A stretch of 64,000 nucleotides of DNA, taken from Bacteroidales bacterium UBA4070. Its GTDB lineage: Bacteria > Bacteroidota > Bacteroidia > Bacteroidales > VadinHA17. Each line of letters opens with the position of its first letter. Within the stretch, counting starts at the first letter, position 1. Shown piece after piece: positions 44,401 to 51,739 of this stretch. The notes below the pieces were generated by a model that saw nothing but the letters and a program-made list of their open reading frames with translations, was not told the origin of the DNA and made no database searches. The DNA is taken from positions 182,671 through 246,670 of the forward strand of contig DFYY01000022.1 in assembly GCA_002383485.1 (NCBI GenBank), in the 5' to 3' direction. A program made the translations under genes and the position numbers.

Positions 44401-44717
44401 AACACCTTCTGGAGACTGTCTACGGCGACAGGATACCGCTCGACGCACATCCGGGATCAGAGCATGAGTTTACACAGCACACATGGAAACTCGAAAGAGA
44501 GTCATTCTACTATCTCTTCACTGACGGATATGCTGACCAGTTTAACGGTGTCACCGGCAGGAAGTTCATGAAAAAGAATATGCGAAGGCTGATACTCGAT
44601 ATCCGTAATTATCCGATGTCAAGGCAGAAGGAGATCCTTACTGAGCGACTGGAAAGCTGGATGGGCAATTCACCGCAGACAGATGATATAATAGTTGCCG
44701 GCTTAAGGATTGAGTAA
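41403..44717 (+). CDS. Propeller/Y_Y_Y sensor protein with SpoIIE-type PP2C phosphatase
   Basis: 1104 residues. A signal peptide (about 1-21) leads to an extended beta-propeller region (about 30-680), a Y_Y_Y domain (about 690-770, with YRYRLEGFDNEWSGWERR), one membrane helix (about 785-805), a short coiled coil, and a cytosolic SpoIIE/PP2C domain (about 840-1100: GDFIWVMNRGDRTLIAVGDCTGHGVPSSL, with the acidic metal ligands, and FTDGYADQFNG). In Bacteroidota, propeller-Y_Y_Y sensors usually end in histidine kinase or AraC domains; here the output is a Ser/Thr phosphatase that probably acts on an anti-sigma-antagonist type protein. A TATATTTA box is seen at 41367-41374. Confidence 0.9.
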   Translation: MKKGLQLAVFLLFYSLSISSQINRYGTPLISVADAAQTGGGLKSQCIAMDGRGVMYFGSENEGILTYDGSSWNIIATPGTGKINAITADTRGVVFAGGETDFGFLRPDPPGRLVWYSLAELIIDTASAGVRNPITSVVADSNAVFFTDGKRLYRLASAADSVSVTDMERDFGISSVSAMFFFDNRIFIADNRKGLFVSEGVTIERIPGGEKAAGSRFVRMLPYDRDNLIIAAAGKGLMLFNIRTGTLTEEFGDKRAVPALRNGLLTDLAILPGNMIAAGLGARGGIYIFSHEGELLQHVSEQTTDVREASVTALYCDHTSNAQLWFCTSGYINRAYVSLPAGEFGGAAGIESLPGTLTGFADSVFVAAENGLYKSFTDRTGVRRFRRIRSQGSQVRDLVTVDPGDGTVLLCATPNGLLQIDGEGDATRFLSRVSLTKLRADNDDPTRIVAGSDDGTIRILRYDDDAWRVTHTSGSALKGRITGVEQSAPGEWWFLTAAPVSIVRMHCEQNDTTLINYGRNNGIESDTISSITLIDNRLYLCTGQGIYRYNWQDDAFEKDRDLAGENFDNASITMLFRTPEGETVVSGYDTRNFDALVTTTRQGHVVFRRQFNFLPDVATTDIAWIDGSVWLAKGRSVYVMDKSKLAFRYGNFNTVFTRIISGNNKILMDGIFYTETPEGNRIPSSIQPEEPVVRLRHRDNSISFAWTTTATVEEWQTEYRYRLEGFDNEWSGWERRRGRDYTNLPAGDYVFTLKTRTITGPEGEDQRYSFTVWKPWYLSAVAKLVYLILTSWILFILIRYFARRLRLKNQRLESLLSQRNAATARGRNEMAGLEKYAGLIQQSMQPSAARLARAFPNSFVLNRPMRSVSGDFIWVMNRGDRTLIAVGDCTGHGVPSSLRTALALSFLDETGLRSDGMSTSAIIREFRKKLNDAFRALPESEIQQEGIEISMLAIDRTSKTVQFSGVASQCFRVREMSDQELARWENGEFKPNAGTMVSGKHLLETVYGDRIPLDAHPGSEHEFTQHTWKLERESFYYLFTDGYADQFNGVTGRKFMKKNMRRLILDIRNYPMSRQKEILTERLESWMGNSPQTDDIIVAGLRIE

Positions 44718-44905
44718 CTGGCCTGTCCCGAATAGGTGATGCATGGTCAGCTGACGAAGCGGTCTTCAAGTATGCGTTTGAGGATGGATTCAACGGCGTG
44801 ATCCACGTGGCCGGGAAGGGAGGAATGCTGATAGTAATCAGCGGGCCGGGACTGGACAAGACCGCGCTTGCGAAGAGTTATATTACGCGGATGCTGGAAC
44901 GTTGA
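44714..44905 (+). pseudogene. Possible gene relic or missed short gene after the sensor phosphatase
   Basis: An open frame directly after the phosphatase gene, closed by TGA at 44711 and 44903, encodes about 60 residues with protein-like sequence (GDAWSADEAVFKYAFEDG, FNGVIHVAGKGGMLIVISG, LDKTALAKSYITRMLER) and codon use like neighbours, but with no ATG, GTG or TTG start in the correct place. It is not recognised. It may be the 3' end of a decayed gene, or an overlapping coding tail lost by a frameshift from the phosphatase gene. Confidence 0.3.
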
Positions 44906-44930
44906 CAGCAGCCGGTAATCAGAATCATAT

Positions 44931-44965
44931 AAAAAAGAGGTGTCCCTGAGAGACACCTCTTTTTT
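44931..44965. terminator. Two-way rho-independent terminator
   Basis: 14-bp perfect stem (AAAAAAGAGGTGTC with GACACCTCTTTTTT) and a 7-base loop, with A-run on one side and T-run on the other, between convergent genes. Confidence 0.9.
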
Positions 44966-44981
44966 ATTCTGTGTGGTCCGC

Positions 44982-45758
44982 TTATTTAAGCTGGAAGCTG
45001 ATGGGTACGCTGTACCAGACGTTCACGGGTTTACCACCCTGTTTGCCCGGTTTCCACAGCGGAAGCATCTTGATGACCCTGATGGCCTCCTCATCGAGGG
45101 ACGGGTCAACGCCCCTGACGATTGAAACCTGGTCAACGGTTCCCTTGTAGGTCACGCAGAAGCGGAGAATCACCTTGCCCTGGATGTTGTTTTCCTTGGC
45201 AAGCTCGGGATACTTGATGTTGTCATAGATAAATTTGAAGAGCTCAACATCCCCTCCAGGGAATGAAGGCATCTCCTCTACAACAACGAACACTTCCTGC
45301 GGGGCCTCTTCCTGCACTTCTTCCTGTACCTGTTCGATCACCTCCACAACCTCTTCGTCAATAACAGTCTCGGCCACGTCGTCAGCGGTCATAAACTGGG
45401 TTGCTTCTTCAGGTTTGATTGAATCAACAATCACAGGAGCCACATATTTCACCACTGTCTGCTGTTCGGACGGGGGTGGGGGTGGCGGTGGTGGAGGAGG
45501 AGCGGCTTCTTCCTGGTTGATGTCATTGGCCATCTCGGCTATAACCTCGTTGGCGTCCCTCTGCTTTACCTGCGCAATATTCTTGGCCTTGATATAAGGA
45601 ACTATTGCGGCTGTCAGAACTATCAGAATGCCAACTATCATTGACAAGACCATAGTCCTGGAATATTTCCTGCGGATCTCGTAGGCGCCGTATTCCTTAT
45701 TCCTGCCTTCGAATACTATGTCATCGAAGCTTGGGTAACGTTTTTTTGCATTTGCCAT
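44982..45758 (-). CDS. tonB: TonB energy transducer
   Basis: 258 residues. One membrane helix (about 32-54), then a linker with ten consecutive prolines (residues about 84-93) and an acidic Glu/Val-rich stretch, then the Bacteroidota-type TonB C-terminal domain (MPSFPGGDVELFKFIYDNIKYP, KVILRFCVTYKGTV, MLPLWKPGKQGG). It sits in the inner membrane and reaches across the periplasm to TonB-dependent receptors. It is the last gene of the exbB-exbD-exbD-tonB unit, 11 bases after exbD. Confidence 0.93.
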   Translation of the reverse strand: MANAKKRYPSFDDIVFEGRNKEYGAYEIRRKYSRTMVLSMIVGILIVLTAAIVPYIKAKNIAQVKQRDANEVIAEMANDINQEEAAPPPPPPPPPPSEQQTVVKYVAPVIVDSIKPEEATQFMTADDVAETVIDEEVVEVIEQVQEEVQEEAPQEVFVVVEEMPSFPGGDVELFKFIYDNIKYPELAKENNIQGKVILRFCVTYKGTVDQVSIVRGVDPSLDEEAIRVIKMLPLWKPGKQGGKPVNVWYSVPISFQLK

Positions 45759-45769
45759 GGCGTATCCTC

Positions 45770-46429
45770 CTATTGGGCTGAACCGGTACCGGAAGCTGCC
45801 GCCCTGTTGATGGCGTCAACAACCAGTTTCTCTTCAACCCAGTCTATGTCAGTGACTATATAACGGGCAATACCCACAATAGACATCTCATCAATAATAT
45901 CAACAAAGTTCTTGTATTTTGATGTCTTGTAGGCTTTTATAAGAACGATAGGCCCTGTATCATCATCTTTTTTCAGCTGGCTGATGGCGTTCCGCATGGA
46001 GTCCTGCCTGATATTGATCTTGCCTGAGATAACATCTTTCTCAAACTGGTCAATCTTGCGGAACAGAGCCCTGTTCCTTTCAAGCAGCACCTGGCGTATG
46101 CCTTGGGCGCTGAAATCGGTTTCCTGCAACTGGGTCACTTCCGGGTCGGCTTTGCCGGGGTACCAGTAGACCTTGTCATCGGGACCGAGGATGATATTGA
46201 GAGTACGGCTGTCAGCAATTTTCGGAGGTTCAACTTTTTCATCCTTCTTGATTTTCTCAGGAAGAACGATTTCCATGACCTTCGGTTTACTGAAAGCTGC
46301 TGTGAGCATAAAGAACGTGATGAGCAGACTCATGAGGTCCACCATCGGCGTCATATCCACATGGGCGTCACCTTTTTTTGGTTTTTTCTTACCGCCCCTG
46401 CTTTTTTCCTCTACTTGTATCTCTGCCAT
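45770..46429 (-). CDS. exbD: ExbD/TolR-family biopolymer transport protein (second copy)
   Basis: 219 residues, larger than the E. coli ExbD (141). One membrane helix (about 24-45) contains the essential Asp in HVDMTPMVDLMSLLITFF, which carries protons in the ExbBD motor. The N terminus is basic (GGKKKPKKG). The rest is a periplasmic domain with a Pro/Lys-rich part. It works with ExbB as a proton-driven stator that energises TonB. It is 11 bases upstream of tonB and two bases after the other exbD. Confidence 0.92.
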   Translation of the reverse strand: MAEIQVEEKSRGGKKKPKKGDAHVDMTPMVDLMSLLITFFMLTAAFSKPKVMEIVLPEKIKKDEKVEPPKIADSRTLNIILGPDDKVYWYPGKADPEVTQLQETDFSAQGIRQVLLERNRALFRKIDQFEKDVISGKINIRQDSMRNAISQLKKDDDTGPIVLIKAYKTSKYKNFVDIIDEMSIVGIARYIVTDIDWVEEKLVVDAINRAAASGTGSAQ

Positions 46430-46431
46430 CT

Positions 46432-47070
46432 CTATTCAGTTATTTCTTCGTCAACAACTTCAACTGCCCTGAGGTTTGTGATCAGGTTAAACCTGCTCAC
46501 ATTCTTATCCTGCAGTATATCAAGTACTTCCTTAACGACAGGGAATTCAACGTCAGCATCACCCTTTATCAGTGTCTGGACTGCAGGGTTGATCTGGCGG
46601 GCAAAGAGAATCCATAGTGCGAGCTGGTTGTCTACAGAGTCAATAGGGACACCTTTTTCGAGTGCGATCTTTTCATCTGTGTCCTTAAGGGCAAGGTAAG
46701 CTTTCATATCCTGAATCGGCACACCGACGGATGTTCCTGTTCTCTCAAAAAGGCGAAGTTCATCTTCCGTAAACTCGATGTTGTAGCGCTTGCCCATTTC
46801 GGCAAGAATCTTGGGACGGAATTTAAGAATTGTGTCCGGACCATTGTCAACATTGAAGAATATGCGGTTGTCTTTCGCTATGAGAACTGTCATTACGTTG
46901 GCATCCATCATAGGTTTTTCCGATACAGAAAAAGGTGTATCAACAGGAGCCGATTCCTGGGGCCTGAATGTTGCTGTCAGAATAAAGAATGTGAGCAGCA
47001 GTGTAAACAGGTCCACCATCGGCGTCATGTCGATTCGTGGAGACTTGGTTCCTAATTTAATCTTTGGCAT
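46432..47070 (-). CDS. exbD: ExbD/TolR-family biopolymer transport protein (first copy)
   Basis: 212 residues with one membrane helix bearing the proton-carrying Asp (RIDMTPMVDLFTLLLTFF), followed by an extended periplasmic domain. Two different ExbD proteins next to one ExbB are normal in Bacteroidota and may form a mixed dimer inside the ExbB ring. The two copies share the helix but differ in their periplasmic parts, suggesting distinct partners. It starts 46 bases after exbB. Confidence 0.92.
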   Translation of the reverse strand: MPKIKLGTKSPRIDMTPMVDLFTLLLTFFILTATFRPQESAPVDTPFSVSEKPMMDANVMTVLIAKDNRIFFNVDNGPDTILKFRPKILAEMGKRYNIEFTEDELRLFERTGTSVGVPIQDMKAYLALKDTDEKIALEKGVPIDSVDNQLALWILFARQINPAVQTLIKGDADVEFPVVKEVLDILQDKNVSRFNLITNLRAVEVVDEEITE

Positions 47071-47116
47071 CTTTTAAATCCTTTCTTTTTTTGACCAAAA
47101 GAATAAATTCGGTGGA

Positions 47117-47932
47117 CTATTTTCTTATTGATGCGGCGAAGGTCTGAGTCAGACTGAAGCCTGCCTCATCGATTTTGGAGACGTAACCGTCGATCCTGGA
47201 TGAGAACATGTTAAAGAAGATAATAGCCAGGGTTGAGCCTGTGATACCGAATGCGGTATTTACAAGAGCTTCTGAGATACCGGTTGAGAGTGCGAGGGCA
47301 TCAGGTGCACCTGACTGAGCCAGGGCGGCGAATGCACGGATCATACCGATAACTGTTCCGATAAGACCGATAAGCACTGAGATGGAAGCAATTGTTGAGA
47401 GCATGACCATGTTTCTTGAGAGAGTCGGAAGCTCAAGTGCTGTTGCCTCTTCAATAGCCTGCTTCATCGATGTGATCTTCTGATCTTTCTCCAGTTCCTT
47501 GTCATTTTCAAGAACACGGTAGCGTGACAGCCCTGCCTTCATAACGTTGGCAAGTGAACCCTTTTGCTTGTCGCATGCAACGATAGCATCTTCAATCCTG
47601 TCCTGGTAAAGCATTTCCTGAATATTGGAAACAAATGCATTGAGCCTCTGTTTGCCCTGCACTCTTGAAAGAGTGATCCATCTTTCGACTGTGTAGATAA
47701 GCAGTGTGATAACAATCGTGATAAGGATAGGCACAATAACACCACCCTTATACATAAGGCCGAGGAGGTTACCCTGCAGAGGATGGCCCTTTGGGTTTCC
47801 GCCTTCAAAGTTAACCGGGTTCCCCAGAACATTGGTAAAAATCAAATATGCAACAATAAATGCAAGAATGATTGCTAGAGGTGCAAAAAGCGACTGCCAT
47901 ACACCGCTGGACGACTTGGTTGTTTTACTCAT
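47117..47932 (-). CDS. exbB: ExbB/TolQ/MotA-family proton channel protein
   Basis: 271 residues from the ATG at 47932; the longer frame to 47971 is rejected because a -7 box covers it. Three or four membrane helices: an N-terminal pair (about 12-35 and 55-80), then the long helices of the MotA/TolQ/ExbB domain (LPTLSRNMVMLSTIASISVLIGLIGTVIGMIRAF and AFGITGSTLAIIFFNMF). It forms the ring that surrounds ExbD and uses proton flow to move TonB. First gene of the unit with its own promoter (see 47969-47999). Confidence 0.93.
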   Translation of the reverse strand: MSKTTKSSSGVWQSLFAPLAIILAFIVAYLIFTNVLGNPVNFEGGNPKGHPLQGNLLGLMYKGGVIVPILITIVITLLIYTVERWITLSRVQGKQRLNAFVSNIQEMLYQDRIEDAIVACDKQKGSLANVMKAGLSRYRVLENDKELEKDQKITSMKQAIEEATALELPTLSRNMVMLSTIASISVLIGLIGTVIGMIRAFAALAQSGAPDALALSTGISEALVNTAFGITGSTLAIIFFNMFSSRIDGYVSKIDEAGFSLTQTFAASIRK

Positions 47933-47968
47933 TTTAGTATTCTTTAGTTGGTTAAAGTAAACAGTTGG

Positions 47969-47999
47969 CAAAAATAATTATTCTCAAGTTCTTTTACAA
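47969..47999 (-). promoter_or_regulatory. Bacteroidota promoter of exbB-exbD-exbD-tonB
   Basis: On the minus strand TTG (47999-47997), 20-base spacer, TATTTTTG (47976-47969): both elements and the spacing fit the Bacteroidota consensus. Transcription would begin about 30 bases before the exbB ATG at 47932. Confidence 0.6.
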
Positions 48000-48047
48000 T
48001 AGTAAAAACGAAATACCTCAATTTAACTCTTCTTGAATCTGAGTGAG

Positions 48048-50240
48048 TTACTTCTCCAGTGTGGCGTTGTAAGTCCTTCTTTTAGAAACGGGTACTTCAA
48101 TTGATCTGTATCCCTTGGCGCTGATGACAAGTGTCTCGGATGCCTCCGGCATAACAAACTTATATTCACCCCTGGCGTTGGTCCATGCTTCAGCCGCGGT
48201 GTCCTTTACCCTGACTGATGCGCCGGGGATAGGTTCACCCGATGAATCGGAAATGACGCCGGTGATCTCATTCGGATGTGCCTTGGGCAGAGCGCTTCTC
48301 TGAAGCTGTGCAATGTATTGTATGGCTGACTTGGCAGCTTCATTGCCCGGATCAATTGCCAGGATCTTATTGTTTTCCTCAGTTGCCTTGGCATAGTCAC
48401 CCATGGTCATGTACATGGTACTGAGCGAGCTGTGAGCCCTGATCCGGTAATCGGGAGAGAGATTCATCATCCTGTTATAGTAGGCTTTTGCTTCTTCATA
48501 TTTTTTGCTCTGCAGGGCTTCGTAACCCAGGTAACGGAGGGCATCATAGATTTCCCTGACGTTCTTAACAGAGTCAACTGCTGCCTTATTCAACAGCGCC
48601 TGGAATCTCGGCTTGGCAAGCCCCAGTTCGGAGTCGGGATCTTTTGCGGAGGCAATGTTGGCCATCCACAGATATCCCTGGAGATTGTCGGGGTATTTGG
48701 CAATCATTTTCGTGAAGACTGCATCGGCCTTGTCAAATGCCTTATCCTGATAGAAGGCACGTCCCACCTGTATATAGTCATTCTCACTGTCTCTTCCCTT
48801 CTCAAGAAGATGAGACCAGGTTGAGGCAGCATCGGCATAGAAATGAGCACCATACTGGACAGTTCCTTTCTCATAGACGAGGTTAAGGTCTTCCTCTTCT
48901 CCGAAACTGATTGCGTTGTCATAAGCCTTGAAGGCTGCGGCAAGTTCGGTCTCGGCCTGTTCGATCTGTGCACGGGCTGCTTCAACTTTGGCCTGAAGTG
49001 CGTCAATGTCTGCCTTGGCTTTTTCTTTTGCCGGACTCTTGAGTGCCGGGTATTTTGCCTTGAGGGTGCTCAGTTCGCCGGCATCATTGTCGGCTTCGAT
49101 GACCAGCTTCGCGAAGTTCTGGTTCTTCCTTGCAAGAATCCTTGCATAGTATACCCAGTCTTTCTTGATTATACGGTCAGCATCAAGGTTGGCAAAAAGC
49201 CTGTCCATGTACTGTTTGGCAAGTTCAAAATTACCCTCTTCGTATGCAGAGTAACCTGCAATACGGTTCATATAGGTCCTGGAGTTGTCAACAGCGAAGA
49301 TCTCCTCAACATTCTTGATTACTTCGTCATACTCCTTGGCATAGAAGAGTGCGTTGACATACCTGATCTTGGCCGGGATGTTGCCCTGCGTCAGCTCGAG
49401 GTATTTCTCGAAATATTTCTTGGAATCATTGAACCGTCCGGCCATGGAGTAAAGCTGTCCCAGTTCCCTGTAGGCGGGAGCATAGTTCTGGTCAAGTGCA
49501 ATTGCCTGCTCATAGTAGGGGATGGCAGCCATCAGGTTGCGGCCCTTGACATAGATGCTTCCGATCTTCATGTTGGCAGCAGGTGACTGGAGGTCCCAGT
49601 CCTGTGCAAGGTTGTAGTTCTTGATGGCTTTTGAACCGTCATTCACAAGGATGTAAATGTCACCGGCAATGATATAGACCTCACTGTTCCTCGGGTCTAT
49701 CGTAAGGGCTTCCCTGATGAAGGGAAGTGCCTTGCTGGTGTCAACCTGCTCAAAACGGATATATGACTCGGCAATCTTGGCCAGTGCATATGCGTATGGC
49801 TTGGGCTCCTTGATCTTTGTAACCTTCTTGTATGGGGGAAGAAGGCTTTTGGCCTTGACCCTCATCTCTTCCGCCTTTGCTTCCTCGGCGTTCAGCGAAG
49901 CAACCTTTGCAAGACCGATATAGTTGAGAGGATCAGCTGCATTTGCGGAAACTCCCTTGTTGAAAATATCGGCTGCCTCCTTTGTCGCAATATTCAGCGA
50001 GTTGGAGATGGTGTCTGCAAAATAGTTCAGCAGCGTGTTCTCTCCATAGTGGAAATAGATAGCGCTGTTGGCAGGCTCTTTCTGAATAAGTTGCTGGAAC
50101 AGTGCCTCTGCCTTATCATACTGTTCATTTTTTGTGAAGGTCCTCGCCTCATCGAGGGTCTGAGCCTTGAGCCCCGTGCCTAAGACCATGCAAAATACCG
50201 CTGCGGGCAGCAACGCGAGTTTAAAGCTTCTATTAATCAT
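48048..50240 (-). CDS. TPR-repeat protein with C-terminal carboxypeptidase-regulatory-like domain
   Basis: 730 residues from the ATG at 50240 (the TTG three codons upstream is ignored). A signal peptide (ending LGTGLKA) is followed by many tetratricopeptide repeats (for example AIALDQNYAPAYRELGQLY, and RYLGYEALQSKKYEEAKAYYNRMM), a coiled coil (about 420-460, KAKADIDALQAKVEAARAQ), and a CarboxypepD_reg-like domain at the C terminus (about 655-730, ITGVISDSSGEPIPGASVRV). It is periplasmic or outer-membrane and most likely a scaffold. Such proteins are often found beside the TonB energisation genes in Bacteroidota. It lies 15 bases after the PstS-like gene. Confidence 0.85.
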   Translation of the reverse strand: MINRSFKLALLPAAVFCMVLGTGLKAQTLDEARTFTKNEQYDKAEALFQQLIQKEPANSAIYFHYGENTLLNYFADTISNSLNIATKEAADIFNKGVSANAADPLNYIGLAKVASLNAEEAKAEEMRVKAKSLLPPYKKVTKIKEPKPYAYALAKIAESYIRFEQVDTSKALPFIREALTIDPRNSEVYIIAGDIYILVNDGSKAIKNYNLAQDWDLQSPAANMKIGSIYVKGRNLMAAIPYYEQAIALDQNYAPAYRELGQLYSMAGRFNDSKKYFEKYLELTQGNIPAKIRYVNALFYAKEYDEVIKNVEEIFAVDNSRTYMNRIAGYSAYEEGNFELAKQYMDRLFANLDADRIIKKDWVYYARILARKNQNFAKLVIEADNDAGELSTLKAKYPALKSPAKEKAKADIDALQAKVEAARAQIEQAETELAAAFKAYDNAISFGEEEDLNLVYEKGTVQYGAHFYADAASTWSHLLEKGRDSENDYIQVGRAFYQDKAFDKADAVFTKMIAKYPDNLQGYLWMANIASAKDPDSELGLAKPRFQALLNKAAVDSVKNVREIYDALRYLGYEALQSKKYEEAKAYYNRMMNLSPDYRIRAHSSLSTMYMTMGDYAKATEENNKILAIDPGNEAAKSAIQYIAQLQRSALPKAHPNEITGVISDSSGEPIPGASVRVKDTAAEAWTNARGEYKFVMPEASETLVISAKGYRSIEVPVSKRRTYNATLEK

Positions 50241-50255
50241 CGTTATCAAGTTTAG

Positions 50256-51215
50256 TTACTCATTTTTTGTCTGTATAATTCTGATCGGCATTGTTGCCGG
50301 AACAAGACCCGATTTCAGTATAATCCTTTGTCCCTTTTCTCCTGCTACGAAACTTACAAATCCCGAGCCAAGCCCTGAAAAAGACTCTCTTGAATGCATA
50401 TATACTTCGCGCACAAAGGGATATGATTTATCATAGATGTGTCCCTGCAATGGCAGGAAGTAGGAGGATCGGTCAAGGTAGGGTTGTGATACAGCTGCCA
50501 CTTTAATCTGGTTTAACATTTTAAAGGTGAGTGGGTCATCTTCGTCGCTGATCCAGTTGACACTGACTATTCCTATTGCTCCGGGGCTCTGTGATACGTA
50601 ACTGATCACCTCCGGATTGCTTTTGACGGCATAGAAGTTTGAACTGAGTTCATCAGGCAGATCGAAGAGTTCCCTGAAGTACCTGATGTTTCCTGACCGG
50701 ACATTATCGAATACGATATTGATCTGGCCCAGCCTTGAGGCAGGGTTTATCTGTTTCCAGTCGGTTACCGTCCCGGTGAAAATATTCTTCACGTTCTCAT
50801 ATGTCAGAAGCGAATCGGCATTGCTCTTGTGGAGCACCAGGGCGATTGCGTCATATGCCACCACGGTGCTGCGTACCACTGTCTGCAGGTCAAGCAAAAC
50901 CTGTCTCTGCTCATCGGTAGGTATCCAGGAAGATGCGATTGTTTTTACCGAATCATTCAGGAAAAATGCAATAAGCTCGTTTTCAGGTTGATATATCGGA
51001 GTAATCTTTGCATAGTTGTAGAGGGCGGTGAAAGTATCAATTTCCGCCTCTATTATTGGTTCGAAAGATTCATCCGCAGCAATTCTGATATTGCCTGAGG
51101 TTGGTGTTTCCTTCAGGGTTGCGGTTCCCTTGTTCCTGCATCCTGCACTGGCAACGAAAAATAAGACCAGGAAAATTCCCGGAACGGCTGTAATCAGATA
51201 TTTTACCTTCTTCAT
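50256..51215 (-). CDS. PstS-like substrate-binding lipoprotein
   Basis: 320 residues from the ATG at 51215; the TTG further upstream is less likely. The lipobox is ASAGCRNKG. The rest is a PstS/PBP2-like solute-binding fold with IRIAADESFEPIIEAEIDTFT, VAYDAIALVLHKSNADSLLTYENVKNIFTG and SPGAIGIVSVNWI. PstS binds phosphate in the periplasm, but no PstABC permease is nearby, and Bacteroidota often place such proteins next to TPR and TonB-system genes, where the ligand may be different. It is the first gene of a probable unit with the TPR gene. Confidence 0.85.
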   Translation of the reverse strand: MKKVKYLITAVPGIFLVLFFVASAGCRNKGTATLKETPTSGNIRIAADESFEPIIEAEIDTFTALYNYAKITPIYQPENELIAFFLNDSVKTIASSWIPTDEQRQVLLDLQTVVRSTVVAYDAIALVLHKSNADSLLTYENVKNIFTGTVTDWKQINPASRLGQINIVFDNVRSGNIRYFRELFDLPDELSSNFYAVKSNPEVISYVSQSPGAIGIVSVNWISDEDDPLTFKMLNQIKVAAVSQPYLDRSSYFLPLQGHIYDKSYPFVREVYMHSRESFSGLGSGFVSFVAGEKGQRIILKSGLVPATMPIRIIQTKNE

Positions 51216-51387
51216 CGTCTTTGTGCTTTTCAACTAGCTATGAGCCACAATATTAATCATTATCTCTTTATCTTGTTTTTGAAATCACGGTAAAATTTCC
51301 ATTTCTTTCAAAAGAGATGTTTCAAAGCATGTGCCAAACATATATGACCGTCGGGTAGTTCCTGTACCCCGGTCTGGTGCAGGATAA

Positions 51388-51615
51388 TTATTCATCCTTC
51401 TCTTTACCGAAAAAACTGTCCCTGATTTTTTCATAGGAGAGGAACACCCTGTAGAGGGCATATATGAACAGCGGAACGGCCAGCACGATTCTCAGAGCCT
51501 TGTCAATATCAAAAAGATCTGTTGTCAGGAGAAAGAGTGCCAGGCCGAAATAAAAGAAAACCATTACTGTTCCGAAGATCGCAAAGACCTTGTCATACAT
51601 TTTATTGCTGTTCAT
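51388..51615 (-). CDS. Small membrane protein, two helices
   Basis: 75 residues with two membrane helices (about 8-29 and 35-55) and a charged C-terminal tail (SFFGKEKDE). It resembles small Bacteroidota-specific membrane proteins with no known function. Its own -7 box (51635-51642) suggests a separate transcript. Confidence 0.6.
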   Translation of the reverse strand: MNSNKMYDKVFAIFGTVMVFFYFGLALFLLTTDLFDIDKALRIVLAVPLFIYALYRVFLSYEKIRDSFFGKEKDE

Positions 51616-51634
51616 TGTAATCAGGTTAACCGGA

Positions 51635-51642
51635 CAAATATA
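51635..51642 (-). promoter_or_regulatory. Bacteroidota -7 box of the small membrane protein gene
   Basis: TATATTTG on the minus strand, 20 bases before the ATG. No -33 element at normal spacing. Confidence 0.4.
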
Positions 51643-51686
51643 TTATTTATATCTTTTTTTGTTACTGAAATATTTTAATTATTGTC

Positions 51687-51716
51687 AAAAAAAAGAGAGC
51701 CGTTTTAGCGGCTCTC
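51687..51716 (-). terminator. Rho-independent terminator of the peptide transporter gene
   Basis: 8-bp stem GAGAGCCG/CGGCTCTC with a six-base loop and, on the minus strand, a following run of eight T. It lies 24 bases after the transporter stop. Confidence 0.88.
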
Positions 51717-51739
51717 CCTTATTCCGGAATGAGTTCCGG

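Noticed and set aside
45235..45597. 121-codon plus-strand frame, Ser/Thr/Gly-rich
   Set aside because: It is a shadow of the proline-rich, acidic linker of tonB on the other strand.
47933..47971. Longer N terminus of ExbB starting at 47971
   Set aside because: The ATG lies inside a TAnnTTTG promoter box; the start at 47932 fits the transcript.
48843..49586. 247-codon plus-strand frame
   Set aside because: Antisense to the TPR gene, which has clear repeats; the plus frame has no recognisable domain.
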